Origin: Clostridium sulfidigenes
GTDB taxonomy: Bacteria > Bacillota > Clostridia > Clostridiales > Clostridiaceae
Assembly (NCBI RefSeq): GCF_000732635.1
Contig: NZ_JPMD01000022.1
Location: 1-64,000, forward strand
Reading direction: 5' to 3'
DNA length: 64,000 bases
In this document: piece after piece, positions 56,177 to 64,000 of the stretch
How the letters are laid out: every line of letters starts with the position of its first letter
Position numbering within the stretch: position 1 is the stretch's first letter
The notes under the pieces: generated by a model
The model's database searches: none
What the model was told of the DNA's origin: nothing
Seen by the model: the letters and a program-made list of their open reading frames with translations, nothing else
Made by a program: the position numbers and the translations under genes

Positions 56177-56560
56177 TTACTTAAGCTCACCATGTTTTTC
56201 ATAATGTGCAATTTCTTTTATTTTATTGCTATGATCTACAAAAACCACTGTTGGTTTATGTTCTTTGGCTTCTTCTCCATTCATTTCACAATAACTCATA
56301 ATTATAACCTTATCTCCTACTTGAACACATCTAGCTGCCGCTCCATTAAGGCATATAAGACCACTACCTCTTTCTCCTGCTATAGTATAAGTTTCAAATC
56401 TACTTCCATTGTTGATATCTACAATTTGAACCTTTTCATATTCTAGAATTCCTGCTGCATCAAGTAAATCTTCATCTACTGTAATACTCCCTACATAATC
56501 AAGCTCAGCTTGGACTACAGTAGCTCTGTGTATTTTTCCCTTTAACATCGTTATTGTCAT
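56177..56560 (-). CDS. panD: Aspartate 1-decarboxylase
   Basis: 127 residues. Self-cleavage site YVGSIT with Gly24-Ser25 yields the pyruvoyl group. The conserved Tyr and Asn of the active site are in FETYTI and ICLNGAAA. It makes beta-alanine for pantothenate. Last gene of the panB-panC-panD order, 15 bases after panC; ATG has AGGAGG upstream. Confidence 0.95.
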   Translation of the reverse strand: MTITMLKGKIHRATVVQAELDYVGSITVDEDLLDAAGILEYEKVQIVDINNGSRFETYTIAGERGSGLICLNGAAARCVQVGDKVIIMSYCEMNGEEAKEHKPTVVFVDHSNKIKEIAHYEKHGELK

Positions 56561-56575
56561 TGTTTTTCCTCCTAA

Positions 56576-57421
56576 TTATATGTGATAAGTAAAGTTATCA
56601 ATTAATCTTGCTTTTTTAAAGTACACTGCCAATGCTACTAGGACATCCTCCTTAATCTCTTTTACCATCTCTAGACTTTCACTGCTTACCACTTCTATAT
56701 AATCTATTTTGGCTAAATCTTCTTTCTCTATAATTTCCCTAATTAGCTTTTTAATATTATCTGGATTTCTTTCTCCATCCTCTAATAGTTTTTTAGCCAT
56801 AGAAAGAGATTTATTAAGCACTAATGCAGCCTTTCTTTCTTCTGGAGATAAATATATATTTCTTGAACTCTTCGCAAGTCCATCAGTTTCTCTAATAATT
56901 GGACATCCTACTACTTCAATATCAAAATTCAGATCTCTTACCATTCTTTTTATAACTGCTAATTGCTGAGCATCCTTTTCTCCAAAATATGCTCTATGGG
57001 CAGGTATAATATTAAATAACTTAGAAACTACAGTGCAAACTCCTCTAAAGTGCGTTGGTCTACTACTTCCACAAAGTCCAGTGGTTAAACCACCTACCTC
57101 TACAAAAGTTGAAGCATCTTTATAATACATATCTTCACTTTCTGGATGAAATATTAAACTTGCTCCAGCATTTTCACAAAGTTTTGAATCCCTTTCTAAA
57201 TCTCTAGGATATTTATCTAAATCTTCATTAGGTCCAAATTGAGTTGGGTTTACAAAAACACTAACTACTACTCTATCATTTTCTGATACAGCCTTTTTAA
57301 TCAAACTTTCATGACCTTCATGTAAATAACCCATAGTTGGAACTAATCCTACTTTTAAACCTTGAGCCTTCCACCCTTTAACTACTTCTCTTACTTTTAT
57401 TACATCATTTAATATTTCCAT
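56576..57421 (-). CDS. panC: Pantothenate synthetase
   Basis: 281 residues. ATP-binding motif PTMGYLHEGHESL near 29, then FVNPTQF, and the KMSKS-like KSSRNIYLS. It joins pantoate and beta-alanine using ATP. Start ATG 57421 has AAGAAGGT upstream, about 57 bases after panB. Confidence 0.95.
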   Translation of the reverse strand: MEILNDVIKVREVVKGWKAQGLKVGLVPTMGYLHEGHESLIKKAVSENDRVVVSVFVNPTQFGPNEDLDKYPRDLERDSKLCENAGASLIFHPESEDMYYKDASTFVEVGGLTTGLCGSSRPTHFRGVCTVVSKLFNIIPAHRAYFGEKDAQQLAVIKRMVRDLNFDIEVVGCPIIRETDGLAKSSRNIYLSPEERKAALVLNKSLSMAKKLLEDGERNPDNIKKLIREIIEKEDLAKIDYIEVVSSESLEMVKEIKEDVLVALAVYFKKARLIDNFTYHI

Positions 57422-57477
57422 AATTTTACCTTCTTTTTAGTTTAATTTTATTAATTCACTCAGCACTGAGTTTACTT

Positions 57478-58305
57478 TTAATATAGTTTAGATATAACTT
57501 CTTCACTTATTTTAAATCCATGCTCTAGTGCTGGAAAAATTCCCTTACTTACATCTTCAATATAGGCTTTAAAAGCTTCTGTCATTGTAGCTCCTAAATC
57601 CGCATATTTCTTAACAAACTTAGGTGTAAAATCATTAAACATTCCTAACATATCTTGATATACAAGAATTTGCCCATCGCAACTAGCTCCTGCTCCAATA
57701 CCTATTGTTGGAATTGATATTTCTTTGCTAATTATCTCTGATAACTTAGCTGGAACACACTCTAAGACCACTGAAAATGCACCAGCTTTTTCTACCGCTT
57801 TTGCTGCTTCAATAAGTTCTTTAGCCGCTTCTTCACTTTTTCCCTGCACCTTAAATCCCCCTAAGGAATTTACTGATTGAGGGGTTAATCCTATATGTGC
57901 CATTACAGGAATAGACGCTTTAGTTATAGCTTCAATTCTATCGCACATATCTACTCCACCTTCTAGTTTTACGCATTGAGCACGTCCCTCTTTCATAAGG
58001 CGTCCCGCATTAAAAACAGCGTCATAAACAGAAGTTTGATAAGACATAAATGGCATATCTGCAACTACTAAAGCATTTTCTGTTCCTCTTGCTACGGCCC
58101 TTGTATGATGAATCATATCCTCCATAGTTACTGAAATTGTATCCTCATAACCAAGACACACCATCCCTACTGAATCTCCAACTAAAATACCATTAATCCC
58201 TGAATTATCAATAATCTTAGCCATGGAATAGTCATAGGCAGTAAGCATAGTTATTTTTTCACCCTTTGCCTTTGCTTCTCTAAATGTTATAGCCGTATTT
58301 TTCAT
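57478..58305 (-). CDS. panB: 3-methyl-2-oxobutanoate hydroxymethyltransferase
   Basis: 275 residues. Conserved [12 protein letters not shown], the metal-binding LVGDSVGMV and MPFMSYQ, and catalytic EGG/ECVP loops are present. It makes ketopantoate from 2-oxoisovalerate and methylene-tetrahydrofolate. ATG 58305 has AGGAGAGG upstream. Follows the Rossmann protein gene by about 50 bases. Confidence 0.95.
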   Translation of the reverse strand: MKNTAITFREAKAKGEKITMLTAYDYSMAKIIDNSGINGILVGDSVGMVCLGYEDTISVTMEDMIHHTRAVARGTENALVVADMPFMSYQTSVYDAVFNAGRLMKEGRAQCVKLEGGVDMCDRIEAITKASIPVMAHIGLTPQSVNSLGGFKVQGKSEEAAKELIEAAKAVEKAGAFSVVLECVPAKLSEIISKEISIPTIGIGAGASCDGQILVYQDMLGMFNDFTPKFVKKYADLGATMTEAFKAYIEDVSKGIFPALEHGFKISEEVISKLY

Positions 58306-58355
58306 TTTATTTTTCCTCTCCTAGAAATTCTTCAATCTCACTATAATCTCTATTT

Positions 58356-59165
58356 TTATTTTTTTTTCTTTGCCACCTTTAACAAATTATTATTTAACAT
58401 CCTATATAAAACTTTATCTTCCTCACTTAAACAAGCTATATGAGCCTTCATGGTAGATAAATCCCCTCTTTCCAATGGTCCTGTAAGGCTTTTTACCATT
58501 CCTGAAGATTTTATATTCTCTATATTATTGGTTATAAGAGGATATAAGGCTTCGATGGCTAAATCTTCACTAAAACCACACTGTTTAAGATAATTTACAC
58601 CATTATTAATAAGCCCTAGAACCAAGTTACTGCTAATAACCGATGCTAAGTGATATAAACTCTTACTTTCTTTTTCAATAATTTTTACCGAATTACCTAG
58701 AGAACGAAAAATTCCAGCTAATTTATCAATATATTTTTCATGTCCCTCAATAGTTATAAAAGCTTTTTTAAAATTTTTATAGGAATTATATTTGTCTGAT
58801 ATGGCAAACATAGGATGTATAGAATATGGGTAAGCACCAAACCTGCTTATATCTGAAAAGATTTCCGAAGATAACAAACCACTACAGTGGCATATTAATT
58901 TATTTTTTATAGACAACTCTTTAAGCTCATTCCAAACCCCCTGAATTTCTCCATCTGGGGTAGTAATAAAAATCACATCACTTTCTTTCATTAACTCCTT
59001 TAAGTTTATGAAAGATTTTGTGCCAGTAAATTCTGCGGCTTCCTTAGCTGAGCTATGATTCCTACTATAATATCCAATAAGTAAGATACCATTCTCTTTA
59101 AAGTATTTCCCTAGCGAAAAACCAACCTTCCCGGCTCCAATGAATCCAAATTTTATAACAATCAC
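58356..59165 (-). CDS. Rossmann-fold DUF2520 protein, possible reductase
   Basis: About 265-269 residues. The N-terminal NAD(P) fold (FGFIGAGKVGFSLG) is followed by a helical DUF2520 domain with IHPMFAISD and YHLASVISSNLVLGLINN. It is related to F420/NADP oxidoreductase-like enzymes. First gene of the pan operon. Since panE is not seen here, it could supply or affect ketopantoate reduction, but that is inference. The ribosome site GAGGAG overlaps the GTG at 59165, so the better start is ATA at 59156 (MKFGFIGAG). The C terminus runs into an A9 tract. Confidence 0.75.
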   Translation of the reverse strand: MIVIKFGFIGAGKVGFSLGKYFKENGILLIGYYSRNHSSAKEAAEFTGTKSFINLKELMKESDVIFITTPDGEIQGVWNELKELSIKNKLICHCSGLLSSEIFSDISRFGAYPYSIHPMFAISDKYNSYKNFKKAFITIEGHEKYIDKLAGIFRSLGNSVKIIEKESKSLYHLASVISSNLVLGLINNGVNYLKQCGFSEDLAIEALYPLITNNIENIKSSGMVKSLTGPLERGDLSTMKAHIACLSEEDKVLYRMLNNNLLKVAKKKK

Positions 59166-59427
59166 TCCTCACTTTATCTGTTTTCTAAGTTAATATTAAA
59201 ACAATACATAAATATTAACTGAAATTTAAAACTAAAAATCATGTGAAGTAATTTGTTATCTAAGTCTCATTCTAAAAGATATGAGCTGTCCGTAAAACTT
59301 TTCCTTTATAGCTGTTTTCCCTAGAGAATAATAGCTATATACAAATTAGAATATTATTTTTCAATCTATATATTCTAATTTAAAGATATAATCAAATTAT
59401 AGGTGCAGTTATTCCTATACTGCCCAT

Positions 59428-59458
59428 AATTACTTATATCACAATTATATAAGTAATT
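59428..59458. other. Hairpin after the NagZ-like gene
   Basis: Perfect repeat AATTACTTATAT / ATATAAGTAATT touching the stop codon. There is no T-tract, so it may stabilise the mRNA 3' end rather than terminate. The remaining 59166-59427 bases show nothing recognisable. Confidence 0.5.
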
Positions 59459-60699
59459 CAATGTCTAGAAATTGTATTTTTTAGTTTTAAAATTCTATAA
59501 ACACTCTCATTAATTCTTTTTTCAGTAATGATACCATTTCTAACAGCTTCTACTACTCCATCTATGGCACTATTTTGATCATGTATACCTGATGATACTA
59601 TTATTATGTCATTACCTGCTTCTATAGCTTTAACCGCTGATTCATTAGTTGGATACTTGCCTTTAACTCCCTCCATAATCATATCATCTGTAACAACTAC
59701 TCCATTAAATCCTAACTCTTCCCTTAAAAGCTTTGTGACAATATTTTCAGATATACTTGCTACGTAATCCTTATCTAATTGAGGTAAGTATAAATGACCT
59801 ACCATTATCATTTCAACACCATTATCTATTGCATATTTAAATGGAATTAACTCTAAATTTTTTAATTCATCAAGGGATTTATTTATAACTGGCACCCCTA
59901 CATGAGAGTCAGCATCTGTATCCCCATGTCCTGGGAAATGCTTTCCTACTCCTAAAACACTTGCACTCTTCAAACCTTTATATACTTCCGTTCCCATTTT
60001 CTTAACAATTTCAGGATCATCTGAAAATGCTCTATTACCTATAACTGGATTATTAGGATTAGAATTCACATCTAGCACAGGTGCGAAGTCAAGATTAAAA
60101 CCTAAAGACTTTATAGTTTCACCTATAGCTTTTCCATGTTCAAAAGCATAATTTAAATCTCCAGTAGCTCCTACATCCCATGCAGATTCAAAACGTCCCA
60201 TTTCCTTAGGAATTCTACTTACAACTCCACCTTCTTCATCCACTGACATAAAAAGTTTAACCTTGTTTTCATTATTTAACCCATTCAAACTTTCTATTAA
60301 TTTTTTTGTTCCACTTACAGTGTTAATATTTTTACTAAATAATATTATCCCTCCTACTTTTTTATTTTTTATTAAACCAATAATATTATCATCCACTTCA
60401 TAACCATCAAATCCAACAATAAACAGCTGACCTACTTTTTCCTCTAATGACATAGCATCTATTTCATCTTGTATTGGGTCAACTTGAGGCTCCTCTTCAC
60501 CGAATTCTTCTACCATATTATTATTTTTCAAATCCTTATTAGACTTATCTTCTATATCTATTTTATTATTATACTTTGATTCTTTACTTATAAAGCTACA
60601 TCCATAGAATAAAATATTTGATGTGCAAATAACTACGACGATCATTATAACCTTTGTTAATTTACTAATTGTCTTGAAAATATTTCTATTACTTTTCAT
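59458..60699 (-). CDS. Beta-N-acetylhexosaminidase, GH3 family lipoprotein (NagZ-like)
   Basis: 413 residues. Lipoprotein signal peptide with hydrophobic core (about 16-30) and Cys34 in LFYGC, then a short Asn/Glu-rich linker, then the GH3 domain (about 80-410). The NagZ signature KHFPGHGDTDADSHVG holds the catalytic Asp-His dyad, and the nucleophile is in VVTDDMIMEGV. It removes GlcNAc from muropeptides outside the cell. It fits the peptidoglycan-salvage theme of other genes in the window. ATG has AAAGGAGTG upstream. Confidence 0.92.
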   Translation of the reverse strand: MKSNRNIFKTISKLTKVIMIVVVICTSNILFYGCSFISKESKYNNKIDIEDKSNKDLKNNNMVEEFGEEEPQVDPIQDEIDAMSLEEKVGQLFIVGFDGYEVDDNIIGLIKNKKVGGIILFSKNINTVSGTKKLIESLNGLNNENKVKLFMSVDEEGGVVSRIPKEMGRFESAWDVGATGDLNYAFEHGKAIGETIKSLGFNLDFAPVLDVNSNPNNPVIGNRAFSDDPEIVKKMGTEVYKGLKSASVLGVGKHFPGHGDTDADSHVGVPVINKSLDELKNLELIPFKYAIDNGVEMIMVGHLYLPQLDKDYVASISENIVTKLLREELGFNGVVVTDDMIMEGVKGKYPTNESAVKAIEAGNDIIIVSSGIHDQNSAIDGVVEAVRNGIITEKRINESVYRILKLKNTISRH

Positions 60700-60792
60700 T
60701 TATTTTACACTCCTTTAATTTCCTATAATAAAATACACAAAATAAACCACACTAAAATTATATTCAAATTTATTTTTTTAGGAGGAATTCTT

Positions 60793-60948
60793 ATGACAAA
60801 GGATAGTCAACCAGATAACAAACAAGCTAGAATGGAAAAATGTAATTATCAAACACCAATTACTAGTGAGACAGGAAAAAATCATAATAGAACTGCTAAA
60901 AAGCACTCTATTAAGAGAGAAGGATTTCAAAGCCCTCATATAAATTAA
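60793..60948 (+). CDS. Small hydrophilic basic protein, unknown
   Basis: 51 residues: MTKDSQPDNKQARMEKCNY at the start, ITSETGKNHNRTAKKHS in the middle. It is basic, with a single Cys and no membrane segment. AGGAGGAATTCTT precedes ATG and a strong terminator follows, so it is very likely a real gene. It recalls small clostridial spore or stress proteins in composition only. Confidence 0.75.
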   Translation: MTKDSQPDNKQARMEKCNYQTPITSETGKNHNRTAKKHSIKREGFQSPHIN

Positions 60949-60965
60949 AATTATAACCTATCCTT

Positions 60966-60997
60966 AAGTAATGGGGAAATTCCCCATTACTTTTTTA
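60966..60997 (+). terminator. Terminator of the small gene
   Basis: Stem AAGTAATGGGGAA / TTCCCCATTACTT followed by TTTTT. Confidence 0.88.
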
Positions 60998-61084
60998 ATA
61001 TATTTTAATATATTATTCTTTTATCACATATTAACACCTTTGTTCAACTGTAGTAATATATTTATATACGGAGGTGTATAAATT

Positions 61085-61789
61085 ATGATTTATTTTGCTC
61101 ATAGAGGTGCTAGCAAAAATTATCCTGAGAATACTTTGCTTGCCTTTCATAAGGCTATTATTGCAGGTGCAAAAGCAATTGAACTAGATGTTCATAAAAC
61201 AAAGGATAATAAACTAGTAGTTATTCATGATGAAGATGTTGCAAGAACCTTTCAGGGTAAAGGACTTATAAAAGACTTAACCCTCGAAGAAATTAGTTCC
61301 TTCAAATCTAAAAATATTGATTATGAAAATAGCAAGTTATGCAAGATTCCAACTTTATACAAGGTCTTAGAGTTACTTAAACCTAGTAAAGTCCTTATAA
61401 ATATAGAACTTAAAACTGATGTTATTCACTATAAAAATATAGAAAAAGACGTGATTGATTTAATAAAAAACTATGGTATTGAAAACCATGTATTACTTTC
61501 TAGTTTTAATCACACTTCCCTTGAAATATGTAAGTCTATAGATAAAAATATAAAATTAGGTGTGCTAATTGATAGAAAAATTGATAATATAATTGCCTAT
61601 GCTAAAAATCTAGGTGCTTATTCTTTAAATCCTAATGTTTATTTAGTAAATGAGCCTTTAATCAAATTGGCTCATAATAATAACTTAAAAGTATTCACCT
61701 ACACCGTAAATAAACCATTTATAGCCAATCACCTTGATAAAATTGGATGTGATGGTATCTTTACCGATAACATAGAGAAATTTATTTAA
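61085..61789 (+). CDS. Glycerophosphodiester phosphodiesterase
   Basis: 234 residues of the GDPD family, UgpQ-like cytosolic form. Catalytic pair and metal ligands are in FAHRGASKNYPENTL (His, Glu), IELDVHKTKD and VVIHDE. It hydrolyses glycerophosphodiesters to glycerol-3-phosphate. No signal peptide. ATG 61085 has ACGGAGGTG upstream. A weak spacer of about 180 bases follows, with no clear terminator. Confidence 0.93.
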   Translation: MIYFAHRGASKNYPENTLLAFHKAIIAGAKAIELDVHKTKDNKLVVIHDEDVARTFQGKGLIKDLTLEEISSFKSKNIDYENSKLCKIPTLYKVLELLKPSKVLINIELKTDVIHYKNIEKDVIDLIKNYGIENHVLLSSFNHTSLEICKSIDKNIKLGVLIDRKIDNIIAYAKNLGAYSLNPNVYLVNEPLIKLAHNNNLKVFTYTVNKPFIANHLDKIGCDGIFTDNIEKFI

Positions 61790-61972
61790 GTATGATTTTA
61801 AGTTCAGTAGACAAAAGGAGTTAAATTACTTGCTTTAACACCTTTTATTATACTTTATATCAAATTACTAATTTAATATTCATAATTTTAAAAATAATTA
61901 TAGAAGTACATTTACTTATAATGGTATAATTACTTAGAGTCCAAAAATAATTATTGAAAAGGTGTGATAAAA

Positions 61973-62506
61973 TTGAAAACAAAACAAATAGTTTACAGTG
62001 GACTTTTAATTGCTTGCAGCATTTTACTTCCCCAATTATTTCATTTAGTGGGAGGTCCCGGTATTGGAACAACACTTCTTCCTATGCATATCCCAGTTTT
62101 AATTGCTGGATTTATCCTTGGTCCTATTACCGGATTAATAATTGGAATTTTAAGTCCTATTTGTAGCTTTTTATATACTGGAGGAATAATGCCTGCAATA
62201 CCTATGTTATATCTTATGATAGTTGAACTAGGTACTTATGGATTATTTACAGGTCTTATATTTAAGAAATTTAAATTCAACATATATGTATCACTTATTG
62301 TATCTATGATTGCAGGTAGAATAACTAGAGGTTTAGTTTTTGTCGTTGCTACAAAATTTTTGGGAATTTTTCTTCCTCCTGCTATGGGTATATCTATAGC
62401 AATAACTCAAGGTATTCCCGGAATAATACTTCAAATGCTAATTATCCCACCAATTCTCTATTTGTTATGTAAGCTACCATATACTAAAAACTTAATGACT
62501 CAATAA
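61973..62506 (+). CDS. ECF transporter S component-like membrane protein
   Basis: 177 residues with about six membrane helices. GPGIGTTLLPMHIPVLIAG followed by GFILGPITGLIIG is typical of ECF substrate-binding (S) subunits. The A, A' and T energising subunits are not here, so it would use a shared module elsewhere. Substrate unknown. TTG 61973 is chosen as start because AAAGGTG overlaps the earlier GTG at 61964. First gene of an operon with DUF1893 and aldo-keto reductase genes. Confidence 0.85.
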   Translation: MKTKQIVYSGLLIACSILLPQLFHLVGGPGIGTTLLPMHIPVLIAGFILGPITGLIIGILSPICSFLYTGGIMPAIPMLYLMIVELGTYGLFTGLIFKKFKFNIYVSLIVSMIAGRITRGLVFVVATKFLGIFLPPAMGISIAITQGIPGIILQMLIIPPILYLLCKLPYTKNLMTQ

Positions 62507-62524
62507 ATTTGGAGGCGTATTAAA

Positions 62525-62959
62525 ATGAAAACCCGTATAAAAGCTTTACTTGAAGAATATAAATATAGCTGTATCCTTATGAGCAAAGAAAAAACTGTGA
62601 TGACTTCCTTTGATAAAGGTGTAAGCCCTATATATAAATATATCAAAGAAAATGGAGTGTCTCCTATACCATTAATAATGGGCGATAAAATTGTTGGAAA
62701 GGCAGTTGCTCTGATGGCTATTTATGGTGGTGTGGAATATATCTACACACAAATAATTAGTCAAGGCGCTATAGATATTTTAAATTCCCATAATATTAAA
62801 TTTGACTACGAAGAAATAGTTCCTTATATAAATAATCGTAAAAAAGATGGGCAATGTCCTATGGAAGCATCTTTGTCTGGCACAATAAATCCTGAAGAAG
62901 GATTTAATATAATTGATACATTTATTAAAAATAGAGAATTAAAGGAGTGTCCAAAATGA
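62525..62959 (+). CDS. DUF1893 family protein
   Basis: 144 residues. The sequence (SPIPLIMGDKIVGKAVALM, then a Cys in KKDGQCPMEAS) matches DUF1893, predicted to have a cytidine-deaminase-like fold. Catalytic His-Ala-Glu is not apparent, so activity is unclear. Its TGA stop overlaps the next ATG (ATGA), giving translational coupling. 18 bases after the S component. Confidence 0.85.
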   Translation: MKTRIKALLEEYKYSCILMSKEKTVMTSFDKGVSPIYKYIKENGVSPIPLIMGDKIVGKAVALMAIYGGVEYIYTQIISQGAIDILNSHNIKFDYEEIVPYINNRKKDGQCPMEASLSGTINPEEGFNIIDTFIKNRELKECPK

Positions 62960-64000
62960 TTTATAAACCCTATGGTAAAACTGGTAAAATGGTTTCTGCC
63001 CTCGGCTTTGGTGGAATGAGATTTAAAGATGATTGTTCCATTGAAGAAGGAGCTGAAATAGTTAGGTATGCAAATAGCCTTGGTATAAATTACTTTGATA
63101 CTGCACCTAACTATTGCAATGATAGAAGTGAAGATATCTTTGGAGAAGCTTTTAAAAATATGTCTGGTGAATTCTATGTATCTACTAAAAGCAGTCTTGG
63201 TAGTGAACCAGATGCAGATTCAGTAAGGCGTAGAATAGAAAACTCACTCAAAAGACTTGGTATAGACAAAATTAACTTTCATCACATGTGGTGTATTATG
63301 GACCTTAATCACTATAAAAAAGTTATGGCCAAAGGTGGTCCTTATTGGGGAGCCCTTAAAGCTAAGGAGGAAGGCTTAATAGACCACCTAGTATTTTCTA
63401 CCCATGCTTCTGGTGAAGAAATTAGAATTATGGTAGAAGAAGGTTATTTTGAAGGAGTAACCTTAGGGTACAACATTTTAAACTTTCCGTATCGACAAGA
63501 AGGTATTTTAGCTGCTCATCAGCATGGTCTAGGAGTAGCAACCATGAACCCTTTAGGTGGTGGATTAATTCCTGAAAATCAAGAATATTTTTCATTTGTA
63601 AAACAAAATCAAAATGAAAGTGTTGTACAAGCAGCGCTGCGTTTTAATGCTTCTCATGAATGTATTTCAGTAACTCTATCTGGTATGGGTAGTAAGGAAG
63701 AAGTTAAGCATAATGTAGATGCTGTTAAAAACCTTACTATTCTCAAAAACTCTCAAATAGAAACTTTAAAATCTTCTCTTAGGCAAGATATGAATCAACT
63801 ATGTACAACTTGTCAATATTGCAAACATTGTCCTAAAGGTATTAATATTCCTAAATATATGGATTTATATAATTATTACGTATTAAAAGGGATTAATGGT
63901 ATAAAAGAAATGTATGAATTACTCTCTAAATATGGCGATATTGACTTTGAGAAAGATATGGCTCCTAGTGATTGCATTGGCTGTAAAAAATGTGAAACTC
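62956..64000 (+). CDS. Aldo/keto reductase with C-terminal ferredoxin-like domain (runs off the window)
   Basis: 348 codons are visible; the gene continues past the end. The AKR barrel has YGKTGKMVSALGFGGMRF, catalytic YFDTAPNYC (Asp, Tyr), KS in STKSSLG and a His in NFHHMW. At the C terminus, CTTCQYCKHCPKG and CIGCKKCE are two Fe-S cysteine clusters as in clostridial AKR-ferredoxin fusions. It is probably an NAD(P)H or ferredoxin-linked oxidoreductase of unknown substrate. ATG overlaps the DUF1893 stop, with AAAGGAGTG upstream. Confidence 0.9.
   Translation, partial: MIYKPYGKTGKMVSALGFGGMRFKDDCSIEEGAEIVRYANSLGINYFDTAPNYCNDRSEDIFGEAFKNMSGEFYVSTKSSLGSEPDADSVRRRIENSLKRLGIDKINFHHMWCIMDLNHYKKVMAKGGPYWGALKAKEEGLIDHLVFSTHASGEEIRIMVEEGYFEGVTLGYNILNFPYRQEGILAAHQHGLGVATMNPLGGGLIPENQEYFSFVKQNQNESVVQAALRFNASHECISVTLSGMGSKEEVKHNVDAVKNLTILKNSQIETLKSSLRQDMNQLCTTCQYCKHCPKGINIPKYMDLYNYYVLKGINGIKEMYELLSKYGDIDFEKDMAPSDCIGCKKCET

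Noticed and set aside
61860-62075. Minus-strand ORF of 71 codons before the ECF S gene
   Set aside because: It overlaps the S subunit start antisense, shows no family features and lacks a ribosome site.

Overview
The window is AT-rich, gene-dense DNA from a low-GC Gram-positive anaerobe, most likely Clostridium sensu stricto or a close relative. The basis is the strong AGGAGG ribosome sites, frequent TTG and GTG starts, a T-box, an M-box and a fluoride riboswitch, an acyl-ACP thioesterase, iron-type butanol dehydrogenase, a HelD-type helicase, and many perfect-stem intrinsic terminators. I see no transposases, phage genes, CRISPR arrays, tRNAs or rRNAs. It reads as ordinary chromosome.

Layout. 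0-12.4 kb: trpS with a T-box leader and a clear promoter, a small hydrophilic protein gene, a giant cyclic beta-1,2-glucan synthase-like gene in two frames, and an M18 aminopeptidase. 12.5-21.7 kb: a cation efflux protein, a tandem P-loop ATPase, HelD, then a probable cell-wall-peptide salvage group (dipeptide epimerase, PqqD-like protein, OPT transporter) and signal peptidase I. 21.9-28.2 kb: a pirin-like protein, Ppx/GppA phosphatase, a Gate-domain membrane protein, acyl-ACP thioesterase, an alkaline-phosphatase-superfamily phosphodiesterase and a PAP2 phosphatase. 28.4-35.7 kb: a three-gene operon of a 1617-residue HD / helical repeat / nucleotidyltransferase / GNAT / PRTase-like fusion, an LDH-fold dehydrogenase-like protein and a cysteine-rich flavoprotein. 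35.7-41.7 kb: rhodanese, AI-2E family protein, DUF368 (PopT-type), a putative peptidase-like protein, butanol dehydrogenase and M42 aminopeptidase.

41.7-48.1 kb is the richest regulatory stretch. A fluoride riboswitch precedes a 30-residue membrane-peptide ORF and a CPA-type antiporter. An M-box precedes a 35-residue acidic ORF, a second terminator and mgtE. Three nearly identical 51-residue zinc-ribbon genes, each with a conserved hairpin-rich leader, surround a DbpA-type RNA helicase. 48.1-51.4 kb: a MarR-family gene and clpB, with two perfect inverted repeats at the marR promoter. 51.5-64 kb: a YgiQ radical SAM protein, gap, thioredoxin, a DUF4870 protein, panBCD with a Rossmann protein in front, a NagZ-like lipoprotein, a small hydrophilic protein, GDPD, and an ECF S component / DUF1893 / aldo-keto reductase operon running off the end.

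Four genes (trpS, the glucan synthase, DUF368, mgtE) are each split by one extra base in an A/T homopolymer. All four errors go in the same direction, which points to homopolymer over-calling in the assembly or to slippery tracts rather than to four independently dead genes.
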